Position numbers and translations under genes: made by a program. Below are positions 56,260 through 64,000 of a stretch of DNA of 64,000 bases, one piece after another. The DNA is from Methanococcus maripaludis (GTDB lineage Archaea; AGJL01; Methanococci; Methanococcales; Methanococcaceae), in the NCBI RefSeq assembly GCF_013760955.1, contig NZ_JACDUL010000001.1:252340-316339 (forward strand). The letters run 5' to 3'. Below the pieces are notes generated by a model. The model made no database searches. It had not been told where the DNA came from and saw only the letters and a program-made list of their open reading frames with translations. Position 1 is the stretch's first letter. The number at the start of each line of letters is the position of its first letter.

Positions 56260-56790
56260 TTACAGACCTTTTGTTAGATTGTATGCTTTTTCAGCCGCTT
56301 CTGCATTTTTAGGTCCTAATTTACCAGGAAATGTTTCTAAAATTGCTTTTTTAAGGGATTCAATAGTAACTTCTCCAGTAATTCCAGCAAAAGCCCCACA
56401 AAGCGTCGTGTTTACGATAGGAACTCCAAGAACTTCTAATGCGATTCCTGTAGCATCTATTGTTTGAACATCGTAACCATTAAGTTTTATGTCTTTTAAT
56501 GTGTTTATCAATATTTTTCCACCATTTTTGAGCCCACTTGTAACATCTACTGAATCCATCAGTGTTGGATCCTGTACAATTACATAATCTGGTTCATAAA
56601 TCTGGCTTCTCAATCTTATTTTCTCATCGTCAATTCTTGTAAATGCCATTACGGGAGCCCCTCTTCTTTCCACACCAAAGAATGGAAAAGCCTGGCAGGA
56701 CTTACCGTCGTAGAATGCAGCTTTAGCAAGAATTTGAGCAGCCGTTACTGCACCCTGTCCCCCTCTTCCGTGGAATCTAACTTCTATCAT
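56260..56790 (-). CDS. porC: Pyruvate:ferredoxin oxidoreductase gamma subunit
   Basis: A 176-residue subunit (porC or porG in different schemes), with [19 protein letters not shown] at the start and [15 protein letters not shown], both family signatures. First gene of the operon, preceded by GAGGTGAATTA. Confidence 0.92.
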   Translation of the reverse strand: MIEVRFHGRGGQGAVTAAQILAKAAFYDGKSCQAFPFFGVERRGAPVMAFTRIDDEKIRLRSQIYEPDYVIVQDPTLMDSVDVTSGLKNGGKILINTLKDIKLNGYDVQTIDATGIALEVLGVPIVNTTLCGAFAGITGEVTIESLKKAILETFPGKLGPKNAEAAEKAYNLTKGL

Positions 56791-56835
56791 TAATTCACCT
56801 CAAATGACCTCTGCAATGAAACCAAATTCATAATC

Positions 56836-56870
56836 ATCATGATTAATCGTTACAATTATTATTATATAAA
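56836..56870 (-). promoter_or_regulatory. por promoter with element shared with eha
   Basis: On the minus strand a TATA box (TTTATATAAT, 56870-56861) is followed after about 12 bp by GATTAATCATGAT (56848-56836), identical to 7607-7619 before the eha operon. This would place the element at or near the por transcription start. Confidence 0.5.
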
Positions 56871-57040
56871 TGTTTTCACTATCCACCTATCGTCGAATAA
56901 ATTCCTAAAAATATACTAAAATATTACGTTATTTAACGTTTTAATTTTTCTAAATTTTTATGAGTATATAGTTATGTATAAATGTGTTAATCGTGAAAAT
57001 GAATTAAAATGGAATATAAAAAAGTTGATTTTGTGATTAA

Positions 57041-57346
57041 ATGACAGAAATTGATAATATTATTACTGACGAAAAAATAGCTAATTATTTTGAAAGAACC
57101 AAAGAAGCAATATCGATTATAAAAAACGGATTACCTCCTGAAAAAAGTCTTCTGTCAGATGTAGCTTCCGACTTTTTGGTAATGATCGATTGCTATTTTG
57201 AAGATGCAAAAACATTTATAGATAAAGGGGATTATATAAATGCATTCGCTTCGTTGAATTATGCTTACGGCTGGATTGATGCCGGAGCACGGCTCGGAAT
57301 TTTTAATGTAGGAGACGACGACGTGAGATTTACACTAGCAAAATAG
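57041..57346 (+). CDS. DUF357 protein
   Basis: A 101-residue helical protein of the archaeal DUF357 family, marked by [35 protein letters not shown]-type helix pairs (TPR/HEPN-like in look). Function unknown. GTGATTAA before the ATG. About 20 bp ahead of the DUF555 gene, with which it probably forms an operon. Confidence 0.78.
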   Translation: MTEIDNIITDEKIANYFERTKEAISIIKNGLPPEKSLLSDVASDFLVMIDCYFEDAKTFIDKGDYINAFASLNYAYGWIDAGARLGIFNVGDDDVRFTLAK

Positions 57347-57366
57347 CGAGATTTCGGTGAGATAAC

Positions 57367-57708
57367 ATGGGAAATTACCACGTAACATTACAGGCTTCAT
57401 ACATTGCGAAAAATGTTGAAGACGTAGAAGATGCAATAGGGGTTGCAATATCCCAAATTGGAAAACTATTAAACAAAGGAAGCTTAGATTACGTAGACAT
57501 TGACGTTGGACTTACCATATGTCCAAAATGTGGTGAACCAATTGATTGTGTACTTGTGGTTGCAAAAACTGCAATTGTAGGTATTTTACTTTCGATGAAA
57601 GTTTTTAATGCAGAAAGTCCTGAACACGCAGTAAGGATTGCAAAATCATCAATCGGAAGGGCTTTAAAAGATATCCCGTTAGAAGACGTGGATGTTGTAG
57701 AAATCTAA
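57367..57708 (+). CDS. DUF555 (UPF0212) protein
   Basis: A 113-residue archaeal protein. [11 protein letters not shown] zinc-ribbon-like patch (about residues 52-61) lies in an alpha/beta body; [22 protein letters not shown] is the family C-terminus. Function unknown. CGGTGAGATAAC precedes the ATG. Confidence 0.82.
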   Translation: MGNYHVTLQASYIAKNVEDVEDAIGVAISQIGKLLNKGSLDYVDIDVGLTICPKCGEPIDCVLVVAKTAIVGILLSMKVFNAESPEHAVRIAKSSIGRALKDIPLEDVDVVEI

Positions 57709-57725
57709 TTTTTTTCTTTTTTTAA
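57709..57725 (+). terminator. Oligo-T terminator after DUF555 gene
   Basis: TTTTTTTCTTTTTTT immediately follows the stop codon. Confidence 0.5.
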
Positions 57726-57821
57726 GTTTAAAATAATTTTTTGGTGCAAATTTAATTTTTAACGTGTATTACTCTTTTTTTGTTGATTATAATGATCAAT
57801 TATGACATTTTTTTCAGAAAG

Positions 57822-57862
57822 TTATATAAATTAGGCCCTCATTAGTACATTATAGTACGTAA
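57822..57862 (+). promoter_or_regulatory. Promoter with GTAC repeat before the solute-binding protein gene
   Basis: TTATATAAA (57822-57830) is a TATA box. TTAGTAC-N6-GTACGTAA (57842-57862) follows, an inverted arrangement with one extra base, centred about 25 bp after the TATA box. Confidence 0.45.
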
Positions 57863-57921
57863 ATTAAGATATAATATTCATAAAATAGGAATAAAAAATA
57901 GAACATTGGAACTGGTGAGTT

Positions 57922-58680
57922 ATGAAATCATTATATATATTAATTATAACACTACTCAGCCCACTTGCAAACGTTGTGGATATTGAAGACGAATATCAAA
58001 TTACTGACATTTTATCTGTTGGGGCATACCCTGATCTACCGCCATATACTTACGAAGAAAACGGTGAATTGAGAGGGTTTGAGATTGATTTAATAAATGA
58101 AATAGCGAAAAGAATGGAATTAACTCCTGAATTTATAGTTTATAACCATACCAACGAACCCTATGAAGCAGTGAAAAACAAAAAAATAGACTGTGCAATA
58201 TCTTCAAATTTTTTATCTCCGAAAAATGACGACATAGAATATTCAAGAACTTATCTTAGCACATATGAAGTTATAATGTGTGAAAAAAGCCAAAAATACT
58301 TCAGACTCGAAGATTTAAAAGATAAAAAAATAGGAGTACTCAAAAATTCTGAAGCTGAAGAAAAAGCAAAATATCTGCTTAGAAGTATGAATTTTGAAAT
58401 AGTAACTTACGATAATCTAGAGGATATCGAAAATGATCTCACATCTGGAAATATAGATGCTGCAATTTCAGATAAACACCACTTAAATTATATTCAAAAA
58501 GAAAATGATTCGTTAAAATTCGTTCAAGAACTAGATATTAAGTACATAAGTATCGCAATAAATTCCAAAAATCCAGAATTAACTGAAAAAATCGATGAAA
58601 TTCTTCTAGAAATGGAAGAAGATGGAACGTATCATGAAATATACGATAAATGGTTTGGAGATTTAGAAAAATCTCTATAA
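57922..58680 (+). CDS. Solitary extracellular solute-binding protein, family 3
   Basis: A 252-residue periplasmic-type amino-acid-binding protein. A hydrophobic signal (about residues 3-18) is followed by the SBP_bac_3 fold: YPDLPPYTYEENGELRGFEIDLINEIAKRM-type start, DCAISS hinge, and EDGTYHEIYDKWFGD at the end. There is no lipobox Cys. No permease or ATPase gene is beside it, so it either serves a distant transporter or is a sensor. ACTGGTGAGTT precedes the ATG. Confidence 0.85.
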   Translation: MKSLYILIITLLSPLANVVDIEDEYQITDILSVGAYPDLPPYTYEENGELRGFEIDLINEIAKRMELTPEFIVYNHTNEPYEAVKNKKIDCAISSNFLSPKNDDIEYSRTYLSTYEVIMCEKSQKYFRLEDLKDKKIGVLKNSEAEEKAKYLLRSMNFEIVTYDNLEDIENDLTSGNIDAAISDKHHLNYIQKENDSLKFVQELDIKYISIAINSKNPELTEKIDEILLEMEEDGTYHEIYDKWFGDLEKSL

Positions 58681-58730
58681 TTTAATTATTTTAGATATAT
58701 AGGGAAAATCATAATTAGAGGGGAGATACC

Positions 58731-59204
58731 ATGATTAACGATATAATGGAATATTCAGTTGTAAAAAATACTAAAATATCATCTGAATTTTTAAGCTACA
58801 CTCAAAATTTCTCTAAAATCATGAATTCAGACTTTAAAACGGTCGATCCAATGCTTTATCTTGATTTGGTAATGGATACCATGCATATGTTTAGAATCCT
58901 TGAAAACGAACTTGATTCTATCTCGCTATTAAATAGTGAAAAAAACATTTTGGAATTATTTAAATATTACAAAAAATGGACATATTTAAAACCTCATGAT
59001 GAACATTATACGATGTTTGCCACATTAAAATCAGAAAAATTTGGAATCAAATATTTACTTTTAAAACCGTCAGAATTAAAAATGTTTGAAAATAATTTTG
59101 AAATCGTTTATTCAGCAATGTTACCTAATAAAACTTCAATAAAGTCGATATATCGAATATTTATGAAAGTAGCGAACAAACTATCAACAACTAAAAATCA
59201 ATAA
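58731..59204 (+). CDS. Hypothetical protein, helical, 157 residues
   Basis: I do not recognise this protein. It is basic and mostly helical, without cysteines, signal peptide or membrane segment. A central HDEHYTMFATLKSEKFGIKYL stretch is the most distinctive. The ribosome site GGGGAGATACC is strong, which supports it being a real gene. It follows the solute-binding protein by 50 bp on the same strand and may be co-transcribed. Confidence 0.7.
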   Translation: MINDIMEYSVVKNTKISSEFLSYTQNFSKIMNSDFKTVDPMLYLDLVMDTMHMFRILENELDSISLLNSEKNILELFKYYKKWTYLKPHDEHYTMFATLKSEKFGIKYLLLKPSELKMFENNFEIVYSAMLPNKTSIKSIYRIFMKVANKLSTTKNQ

Positions 59205-59214
59205 AAAAAATAAT

Positions 59215-60510
59215 TTAATAATTTTTTTCAAATTCAATCATTGCACTGAGTACTTTTTCATCTTCAAGCGGCGCCCCTTGGATTTGTAGCCCTACTGGAA
59301 CCCCGCTAATATTTCCACATCTAACAACGCCTGAACATATTCCACAGATGTTTGTTGGAACCGTTAAAACGTCATATGCGTACATTTCCATTGGTGATAA
59401 GTTTTCACCGAGTTTGTGTGGGAGTTTTGGTACAGTTGGGCCAACTATCAAATCAGCACTGTTGAATAATCCAAGCATTTCTTTCTTCATTGATTTTCTT
59501 GCCTGAAGTGCTTTTTTGTAGTATTTTCCACTGAATTCCTGTTCACTGATGTGTTTTCCAATCAATATCCGTCTTAAAACTTCTTCACCACAAGCTTCTT
59601 CGATGAATTCTCCGTACCGTCTTCCGTCGTATTTTCTTGTTGCAGAGAAGAATTCAACGTAGTTTATGAGATAGTAAGTTGGAAGAGCAAGATCAATATA
59701 TTTGTAGCTTAAATCAACAATTTTACAGCCCATGTCTTTGAAAACTTCAATTCCTTTTTCAATTTCGTTTCTGATTTTTTCATCAGTTACATCCATGAAT
59801 TCTTTTACGACACCGACTTTGTAATTTGAAATATCCTTTTTTTCGAATTTCGGTGTTTCGAGTGAAGTGCTGTCAGACCTATCAATACCTTTTATTGCGT
59901 TTGTTAAAACTAATGCATCTTCTGCATTTTTTGTTAATGGGCCAATCTGGTCAAAACTCATTGCAAGATCACACAAACCCTGTCTTGATACTACACCATA
60001 GGAAGGTTTGAATCCAACAATTCCACAGTGGCTTGCAGGGTTTCTGATACTGCCTCCAGTGTCACTTCCAATTGCCATGTCACAAAGATCTGCAGCAACT
60101 GCAGCAGCGCTTCCAGAGCTACTTCCACCAGGAATTCTATCCATTGCTGCCGGGTTTTTTGTTGGGCCAAAGTAAGAAGTTTCACCACTGCTTCCACTTG
60201 CAAACTCATCCATGTTCGTCATTCCGACAATAAGTGCCCCTTGGGATCTTAATTTTTTAACCACTGTTGCATCATAAGTTCCAATATAGTTATCAAGCGT
60301 TTTTGATGCACATGATATTTTGTAGCCTTTTACATTTATGTTGGATTTTACTGCAACTATTTTCCCATAAAGCGGTTTATTCTTAAGAGCGTCGTTTTTT
60401 TCCAGTTCTTCTGCTTCTTTTAGAACTTTCTCGCTGTTAACATCGATAAAAGCATTAACATCAGACTTCTCGATTTTTTCCAAGTAATCGGAAACTCTGT
60501 CAGTAATCAT
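59215..60510 (-). CDS. gatA: Glutamyl-tRNA(Gln) amidotransferase subunit A
   Basis: A 431-residue amidase. The Ser-cisSer-Lys triad is seen in AVKSNI (Lys near residue 52), GGSSSGSAAAVA and GSDTGGSIRNPAS. It releases ammonia from Gln for transamidation of misacylated tRNA (Asp-tRNA(Asn) in archaea lacking AsnRS; archaeal Gln uses GatDE). GatB and GatC are elsewhere. TTAGGTGATTTAA precedes the ATG. Confidence 0.92.
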   Translation of the reverse strand: MITDRVSDYLEKIEKSDVNAFIDVNSEKVLKEAEELEKNDALKNKPLYGKIVAVKSNINVKGYKISCASKTLDNYIGTYDATVVKKLRSQGALIVGMTNMDEFASGSSGETSYFGPTKNPAAMDRIPGGSSSGSAAAVAADLCDMAIGSDTGGSIRNPASHCGIVGFKPSYGVVSRQGLCDLAMSFDQIGPLTKNAEDALVLTNAIKGIDRSDSTSLETPKFEKKDISNYKVGVVKEFMDVTDEKIRNEIEKGIEVFKDMGCKIVDLSYKYIDLALPTYYLINYVEFFSATRKYDGRRYGEFIEEACGEEVLRRILIGKHISEQEFSGKYYKKALQARKSMKKEMLGLFNSADLIVGPTVPKLPHKLGENLSPMEMYAYDVLTVPTNICGICSGVVRCGNISGVPVGLQIQGAPLEDEKVLSAMIEFEKNY

Positions 60511-60671
60511 TTAAATCACCTAAATTACAAATCCTATAGATTTATCCATTTTACGTATAAAAAAGTATTGAGGCAAGATATCATTAAAACTCTAAATTAA
60601 AAATCACGTATTTGAATTAGCTCCTTAAAATATAGTATATAAAAAAAGAATTTAATTGATAATTATTTAAT

Positions 60672-62033
60672 TTAAGCTTTTTTAAGTTCATTTTTCCTTA
60701 TTTCGTTGAAAGCTTTTGTTTCGCTAACAACTACTCCGGAAAGTAATAATAAACCGATCAAGTTTGGAATTGCCATTGCACCGTTTAATGTATCTGCAAT
60801 GTCCCATACAAGTGGTAAGCTTGCGGTTGCACCCCAGAAAGCAACTAAAACGAATGCAATTCTGTAGAGCCTAATTCCTTTTGTACCGATTAAATATTCG
60901 AAACATTTTTCACCGTAGTATGACCATCCAAGAACTGTTGAGTATGCGAAGAAGATCAAACCGATTGTAACAATCATTCCACCCATTGGCATCAATGCAT
61001 CAAATGAAGCTGCGGTTAAAGTTGCACCCGTCAAGTCAGAAAGACCAGGGAATGCTTTTAAACCTGCGATTGTTAAAACTAATCCTGTAATTGAACATAC
61101 AATAATTGTATCGAGGAATGTACCAGTCATTGAAACTAATGCCTGTCTTCCAGGGTGGTCTGTTTTAGCAGCTGCTGCTGCAATTGGTGCGGAACCAAGA
61201 CCTGCTTCGTTTGAAAATACACCTCTTTTAACCCCCCACATGATTGCGGTACCGATTAATGCACCGAATCCTGCATCGAAGTTAAATGCTGAAGAAACGA
61301 TTGTTACAAACGCTGGGATAACGTAGCCTAAGTTCATTAAAAGAATTGCTAATCCACCCAATATGTAAAATACGGCCATGAAAGGTACGATAATTCCTGT
61401 AGCTTTACCAATACTTTTAATACCGCCTAAAATAACTGCCGCAGTTAATAATGCGAGAACAAATCCTGTAACTAATGGATCAATACCGAAGTTTGAAGCC
61501 ACTGCATCAGCAACTGAGTTCGTTTGAACCATGTTACCAATACCAAATGCAGCAAACGCACCGAAGAATGCAAATGCAACCCCTAAAATTTTTCCAAGTC
61601 CGTGGTTTGGAAGACCTTTTTCAAGGAAGTACATTGGACCTCCTGCCATTTCACCGTTGTCGTCAACGGTTCTGTATTTAATTGCAAGAACTGCTTCTGC
61701 ATATTTTGTAGCCATTCCAAAGAATGCGGTGACCCACATCCAGAATATTGCTCCAGGTCCACCGAGAACGTATGCTGTTGCAACCCCTGCGATGTTTCCT
61801 GTACCGATTGTTGCTGCAAGCGCAGTCATCAGTGCCTGAAAGTGTGAGATGTCCCCTTCTGAGGTTTCGTCCTGATGTTTTGAAAATGCAAGTTTTAATG
61901 CGTATGGCAATGTATGGATTTGCATGAAACCCAATCTGAGTGTTAAAAAGATCCCGGTACCCAAAAGGAGTACAAGCATATAGGGACCCCAAACAAAACT
62001 GTTAACAACTGAAACAAGCGAAACAAAATCCAC
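60672..62033 (-). CDS. agcS: Sodium:alanine symporter, AgcS family
   Basis: A 453-residue permease with about eleven helices. Family marks are GTGNIAGVATAYVLGGPGAIFWMW, GGPMYFLEKGL and KRGVFSNEAGLGSAPIAAAAAKT. Starts at GTG after GGAGTGG. In M. maripaludis this permease allows alanine use as nitrogen source; its cluster with racemase and dehydrogenase fits. Confidence 0.93.
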   Translation of the reverse strand: MDFVSLVSVVNSFVWGPYMLVLLLGTGIFLTLRLGFMQIHTLPYALKLAFSKHQDETSEGDISHFQALMTALAATIGTGNIAGVATAYVLGGPGAIFWMWVTAFFGMATKYAEAVLAIKYRTVDDNGEMAGGPMYFLEKGLPNHGLGKILGVAFAFFGAFAAFGIGNMVQTNSVADAVASNFGIDPLVTGFVLALLTAAVILGGIKSIGKATGIIVPFMAVFYILGGLAILLMNLGYVIPAFVTIVSSAFNFDAGFGALIGTAIMWGVKRGVFSNEAGLGSAPIAAAAAKTDHPGRQALVSMTGTFLDTIIVCSITGLVLTIAGLKAFPGLSDLTGATLTAASFDALMPMGGMIVTIGLIFFAYSTVLGWSYYGEKCFEYLIGTKGIRLYRIAFVLVAFWGATASLPLVWDIADTLNGAMAIPNLIGLLLLSGVVVSETKAFNEIRKNELKKA

Positions 62034-62247
62034 TATTTTCCACTCCGAGTTTTTTTAATTTTTAATGGTCAATCATTACAGATATACCTTTCAAGTTATG
62101 TGAAAGGTCATTTATATGAATTTTTATTTTGAATTCTGTGGTCACCGGCACTCATATTCCGGCAATATATAAATTATATAGATTACTATATAAATGTAAC
62201 GGATTTAAATACTTGAATTTATAGATTGTTGGGACTAAAAAAAAGAA
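62034..62247 (-). promoter_or_regulatory. alr-agcS intergenic region with promoter
   Basis: 214 bp without an ORF. Two AT tracts, near 62166-62181 (AATATATAAATTATAT) and 62191-62197, can serve as TATA boxes for agcS, leaving a leader of about 100 nt. CCGGCACTCATATTCCGGC around 62145-62163 contains a CCGGC direct repeat (GC-rich for this genome). Confidence 0.4.
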
Positions 62248-63369
62248 TTATGGCAGGTATTTTCTTGGAACCCTACCTGCCACCATACATACGAGTTCAT
62301 AATTTATGGTTCCCAATTTTTCTCCAAATTCTTCAATTGGGATTTTTTCGTTTTCCTGAGTTCCAAATATTGTAACAACGTCCCCCACTTGGACATTTTC
62401 AATATCTGAAACATCGATCATGCACTGATCCATACAGATTCTACCAATAACTGGAACTCTTGATCCGTGAATCAAGACGTATCCATCCTTTAACATTCTT
62501 GTAAATCCATCGGCATAGCCTATTGGCAGTGAAGCAATTTTTGAGGGTTTTTTGGTTTCAAATGTGCATCCATAACTTATTTTTGTGTTTTCTGGAACTT
62601 CTTTTACGTGAGTTATAAGTACCTTCAAACTCATTGCAGGTTTTAAATTAATTCGTTCTTTATGGACTAATTCTGAGGGGTAAAGTCCATAAAGGATAAT
62701 TCCGGGCCTTACTAGATTGAGATGTGTTTCGGGGTGATCAATTATTGCAGCGCTATTTGATGCGTGTTTTATTGGAATAAAAATTTCATTTTCTTCAAGA
62801 TTGTGTAAGAAATTCGTAAATCTTGAAAATTGCATTGTGGTATATGATTTATCGGAATTGTCGGCATCCGCAAAATGCGTGTAAATTCCTTCAATTTTGA
62901 TATTTTTAAGTTCCATGATTTTTTTTATGGTTTCTATAGCTTCTTTTTTGGGCAGAAATCCAAGCCTTCCCATTCCAGTATCTACTTTGATATGGATTTT
63001 TGAATGTTTTCCTAATTTCTCAGCAATTTTTTGAATTGATTCTGCAGTTTCAAATGAATAAACTGTCAAAGTTATATCATTTTCAACCATTTTTTCAATT
63101 TCTTCTTCAGTGCAATAACCAAATACGAGTATAGGGCACGTTATTCCTGCATTTCTCAGTTCAAGAGCTTCGGTTGAACGTGCGACTGCAAGTCTATCGG
63201 CCCCATTTTCAAGACATACTTTTGAAACTTCGATTGCACCGTGCCCATAAGCGTTTGCCTTTACTACTGCCATTACCTGGGATTTGGGGTTTGTAATTCT
63301 TCTTATTTCTTGGATATTGTTTTTAATTGCGCTTAAATCAATTTCTGCCCAGATCGGATGTGAAACCAT
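62248..63369 (-). CDS. alr: Alanine racemase
   Basis: A 373-residue PLP enzyme of bacterial type. The PLP Lys is K37 in VVKANAYGHG; the second-base Tyr lies in ISYGCTF; PIGYADGFTR and GRICMDQCMID complete the signature. Alanine racemase is unusual in archaea; here it feeds D-alanine to alanine dehydrogenase via L-alanine. AAGGTGGAGTTT before the ATG at 63369 sets the start. Confidence 0.94.
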   Translation of the reverse strand: MVSHPIWAEIDLSAIKNNIQEIRRITNPKSQVMAVVKANAYGHGAIEVSKVCLENGADRLAVARSTEALELRNAGITCPILVFGYCTEEEIEKMVENDITLTVYSFETAESIQKIAEKLGKHSKIHIKVDTGMGRLGFLPKKEAIETIKKIMELKNIKIEGIYTHFADADNSDKSYTTMQFSRFTNFLHNLEENEIFIPIKHASNSAAIIDHPETHLNLVRPGIILYGLYPSELVHKERINLKPAMSLKVLITHVKEVPENTKISYGCTFETKKPSKIASLPIGYADGFTRMLKDGYVLIHGSRVPVIGRICMDQCMIDVSDIENVQVGDVVTIFGTQENEKIPIEEFGEKLGTINYELVCMVAGRVPRKYLP

Positions 63370-63426
63370 AAACTCCACCTTATAACTTGAAAAATGTTGC
63401 TTTTTAATGAATAAAAAATAAGATAA

Positions 63427-64000
63427 TTATTCATTTATAGCTTTTTCCACAGGAGTGTATGGTAAATCGTGTGCTTTTGCAACTGCTTCGTAAGTTACTT
63501 TTCCGTTGATTGTGTTTAATCCTTTTAATAAAGCAGGGTTTTCAATTAATGCTTGTTTGTATCCTTTGTTTGCGATCTGTAATGCGTAAGAGAGTGTAAC
63601 GTTTGTTAACGCGAACGTTGAGGTTCTTGCAACTGCTCCAGGGATGTTTGCAACTGCGTAGTGAATAACTCCGTATTTTTCGTAAGTTGGGTTGTCGTGG
63701 GTTGTGATTCTGTCAATTGTTTCGATTGATCCACCTTGGTCGATTGCAACATCAACAATTACTGAACCTGGCTGCATTGTTTTAACCATTTCTTCTGAAA
63801 CTAATTTTGGAGCTTTTGCACCAGGGATTAAAACACATCCTACGAGTAAATCTGCTTTTTTAACTGCTTTTGAAATGTTGAAGCTGTTTGACATCAAAGT
63901 TGTGATTTTGTTTCCAAAGAGTTCGTCTAAGTATGCGAGTCTTCTTGTGTTAACATCTAAAATTGTTACTTTTGCACCCATTCCGATTGCAATTTTTGCA
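63427..64000 (-). CDS. ald: Alanine dehydrogenase, C-terminal part (continues beyond window)
   Basis: About 190 C-terminal residues are present; the frame is open through base 64000. The Met at 63981 is internal, since [17 protein letters not shown] continues the Rossmann NAD fold. [34 protein letters not shown] and a [21 protein letters not shown] end are family marks. It makes pyruvate, ammonia and NADH from L-alanine. First gene in direction of transcription of ald-alr-agcS. Confidence 0.94.
   Translation of the reverse strand, partial: AKIAIGMGAKVTILDVNTRRLAYLDELFGNKITTLMSNSFNISKAVKKADLLVGCVLIPGAKAPKLVSEEMVKTMQPGSVIVDVAIDQGGSIETIDRITTHDNPTYEKYGVIHYAVANIPGAVARTSTFALTNVTLSYALQIANKGYKQALIENPALLKGLNTINGKVTYEAVAKAHDLPYTPVEKAINE

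Noticed and set aside
56791-57040. Hidden gene in the por-DUF357 gap
   Set aside because: No frame with a ribosome site; the region is AT-rich promoter DNA.

Overview
The window is a 64 kb stretch of an AT-rich methanogen chromosome. Gene content and order match my memory of Methanococcus maripaludis: a 20-gene eha hydrogenase operon, porF-porE-porB-porA-porD-porC, pheS-hcgB-hcgC, pstK, dacZ next to a homoaconitase, and an alanine cluster agcS-alr-ald. The strain cannot be named from sequence alone. Most genes have a strong GGTGA-type ribosome binding site 4-8 nt before the start. This let me shorten many open frames, whose longest form begins at a GTG inside that very site.

Layout. 1-7.5 kb: the 3' end of a repeat-bearing CAP-domain protein, apgM, taw1, a MobB-like protein with an added Fe-S motif, an ArsR regulator, a Drg GTPase, methionine aminopeptidase, guaAA and a ZPR1 zinc-finger protein. 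7.5-19.1 kb: an XRE-type regulator followed by ehaA-ehaT, the membrane-bound energy-converting [NiFe] hydrogenase with three polyferredoxins, a CBS protein and a probable winged-helix protein. 19.1-27 kb: L-cysteine desulfidase, an isolated ehbA-like gene, prefoldin alpha, tRNA-Val(UAC), a TmcAL-like nucleotidylyltransferase, a protein-only RNase P (HARP) and ileS. 27-36.6 kb: a lipoprotein, a SpoIIM-like membrane protein, a cobyrinate/Ni-sirohydrochlorin amidase (F430/B12), the diadenylate cyclase dacZ, homoaconitase, the cbiMNQO metal transporter, a MoaB/MogA protein and an MscS channel. 36.7-52 kb: cofA, tldD, a small membrane ORF, an NADP phosphatase/NAD kinase fusion, pstK, dadD, pyrE, an S-layer-like protein, DUF366, a radical SAM protein, pheS, hcgB, hcgC, an HTH regulator and ftsZ. 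52-64 kb: the 7S SRP RNA, an MJ0936-type phosphoesterase, the six-gene por operon, DUF357 and DUF555 proteins, a solitary solute-binding protein, an unknown gene, gatA, then agcS-alr-ald.

Functional theme. Eha supplies low-potential ferredoxin electrons for CO2 reduction. Por uses ferredoxin to make pyruvate from acetyl-CoA. CbiMNQO and the cobyrinate/Ni-sirohydrochlorin amidase serve Ni/Co supply and cofactor synthesis. HcgB and HcgC build the FeGP cofactor of [Fe]-hydrogenase.

The best leads beyond ordinary annotation are in promoters: a three-copy repeat before cbiM that also reaches its ribosome site, a 16-bp palindrome at the predicted start of the eha transcript, a 13-bp element shared by the eha and por upstream regions, and an inverted repeat between arsR and drg. 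I saw no CRISPR array, insertion sequence or prophage.
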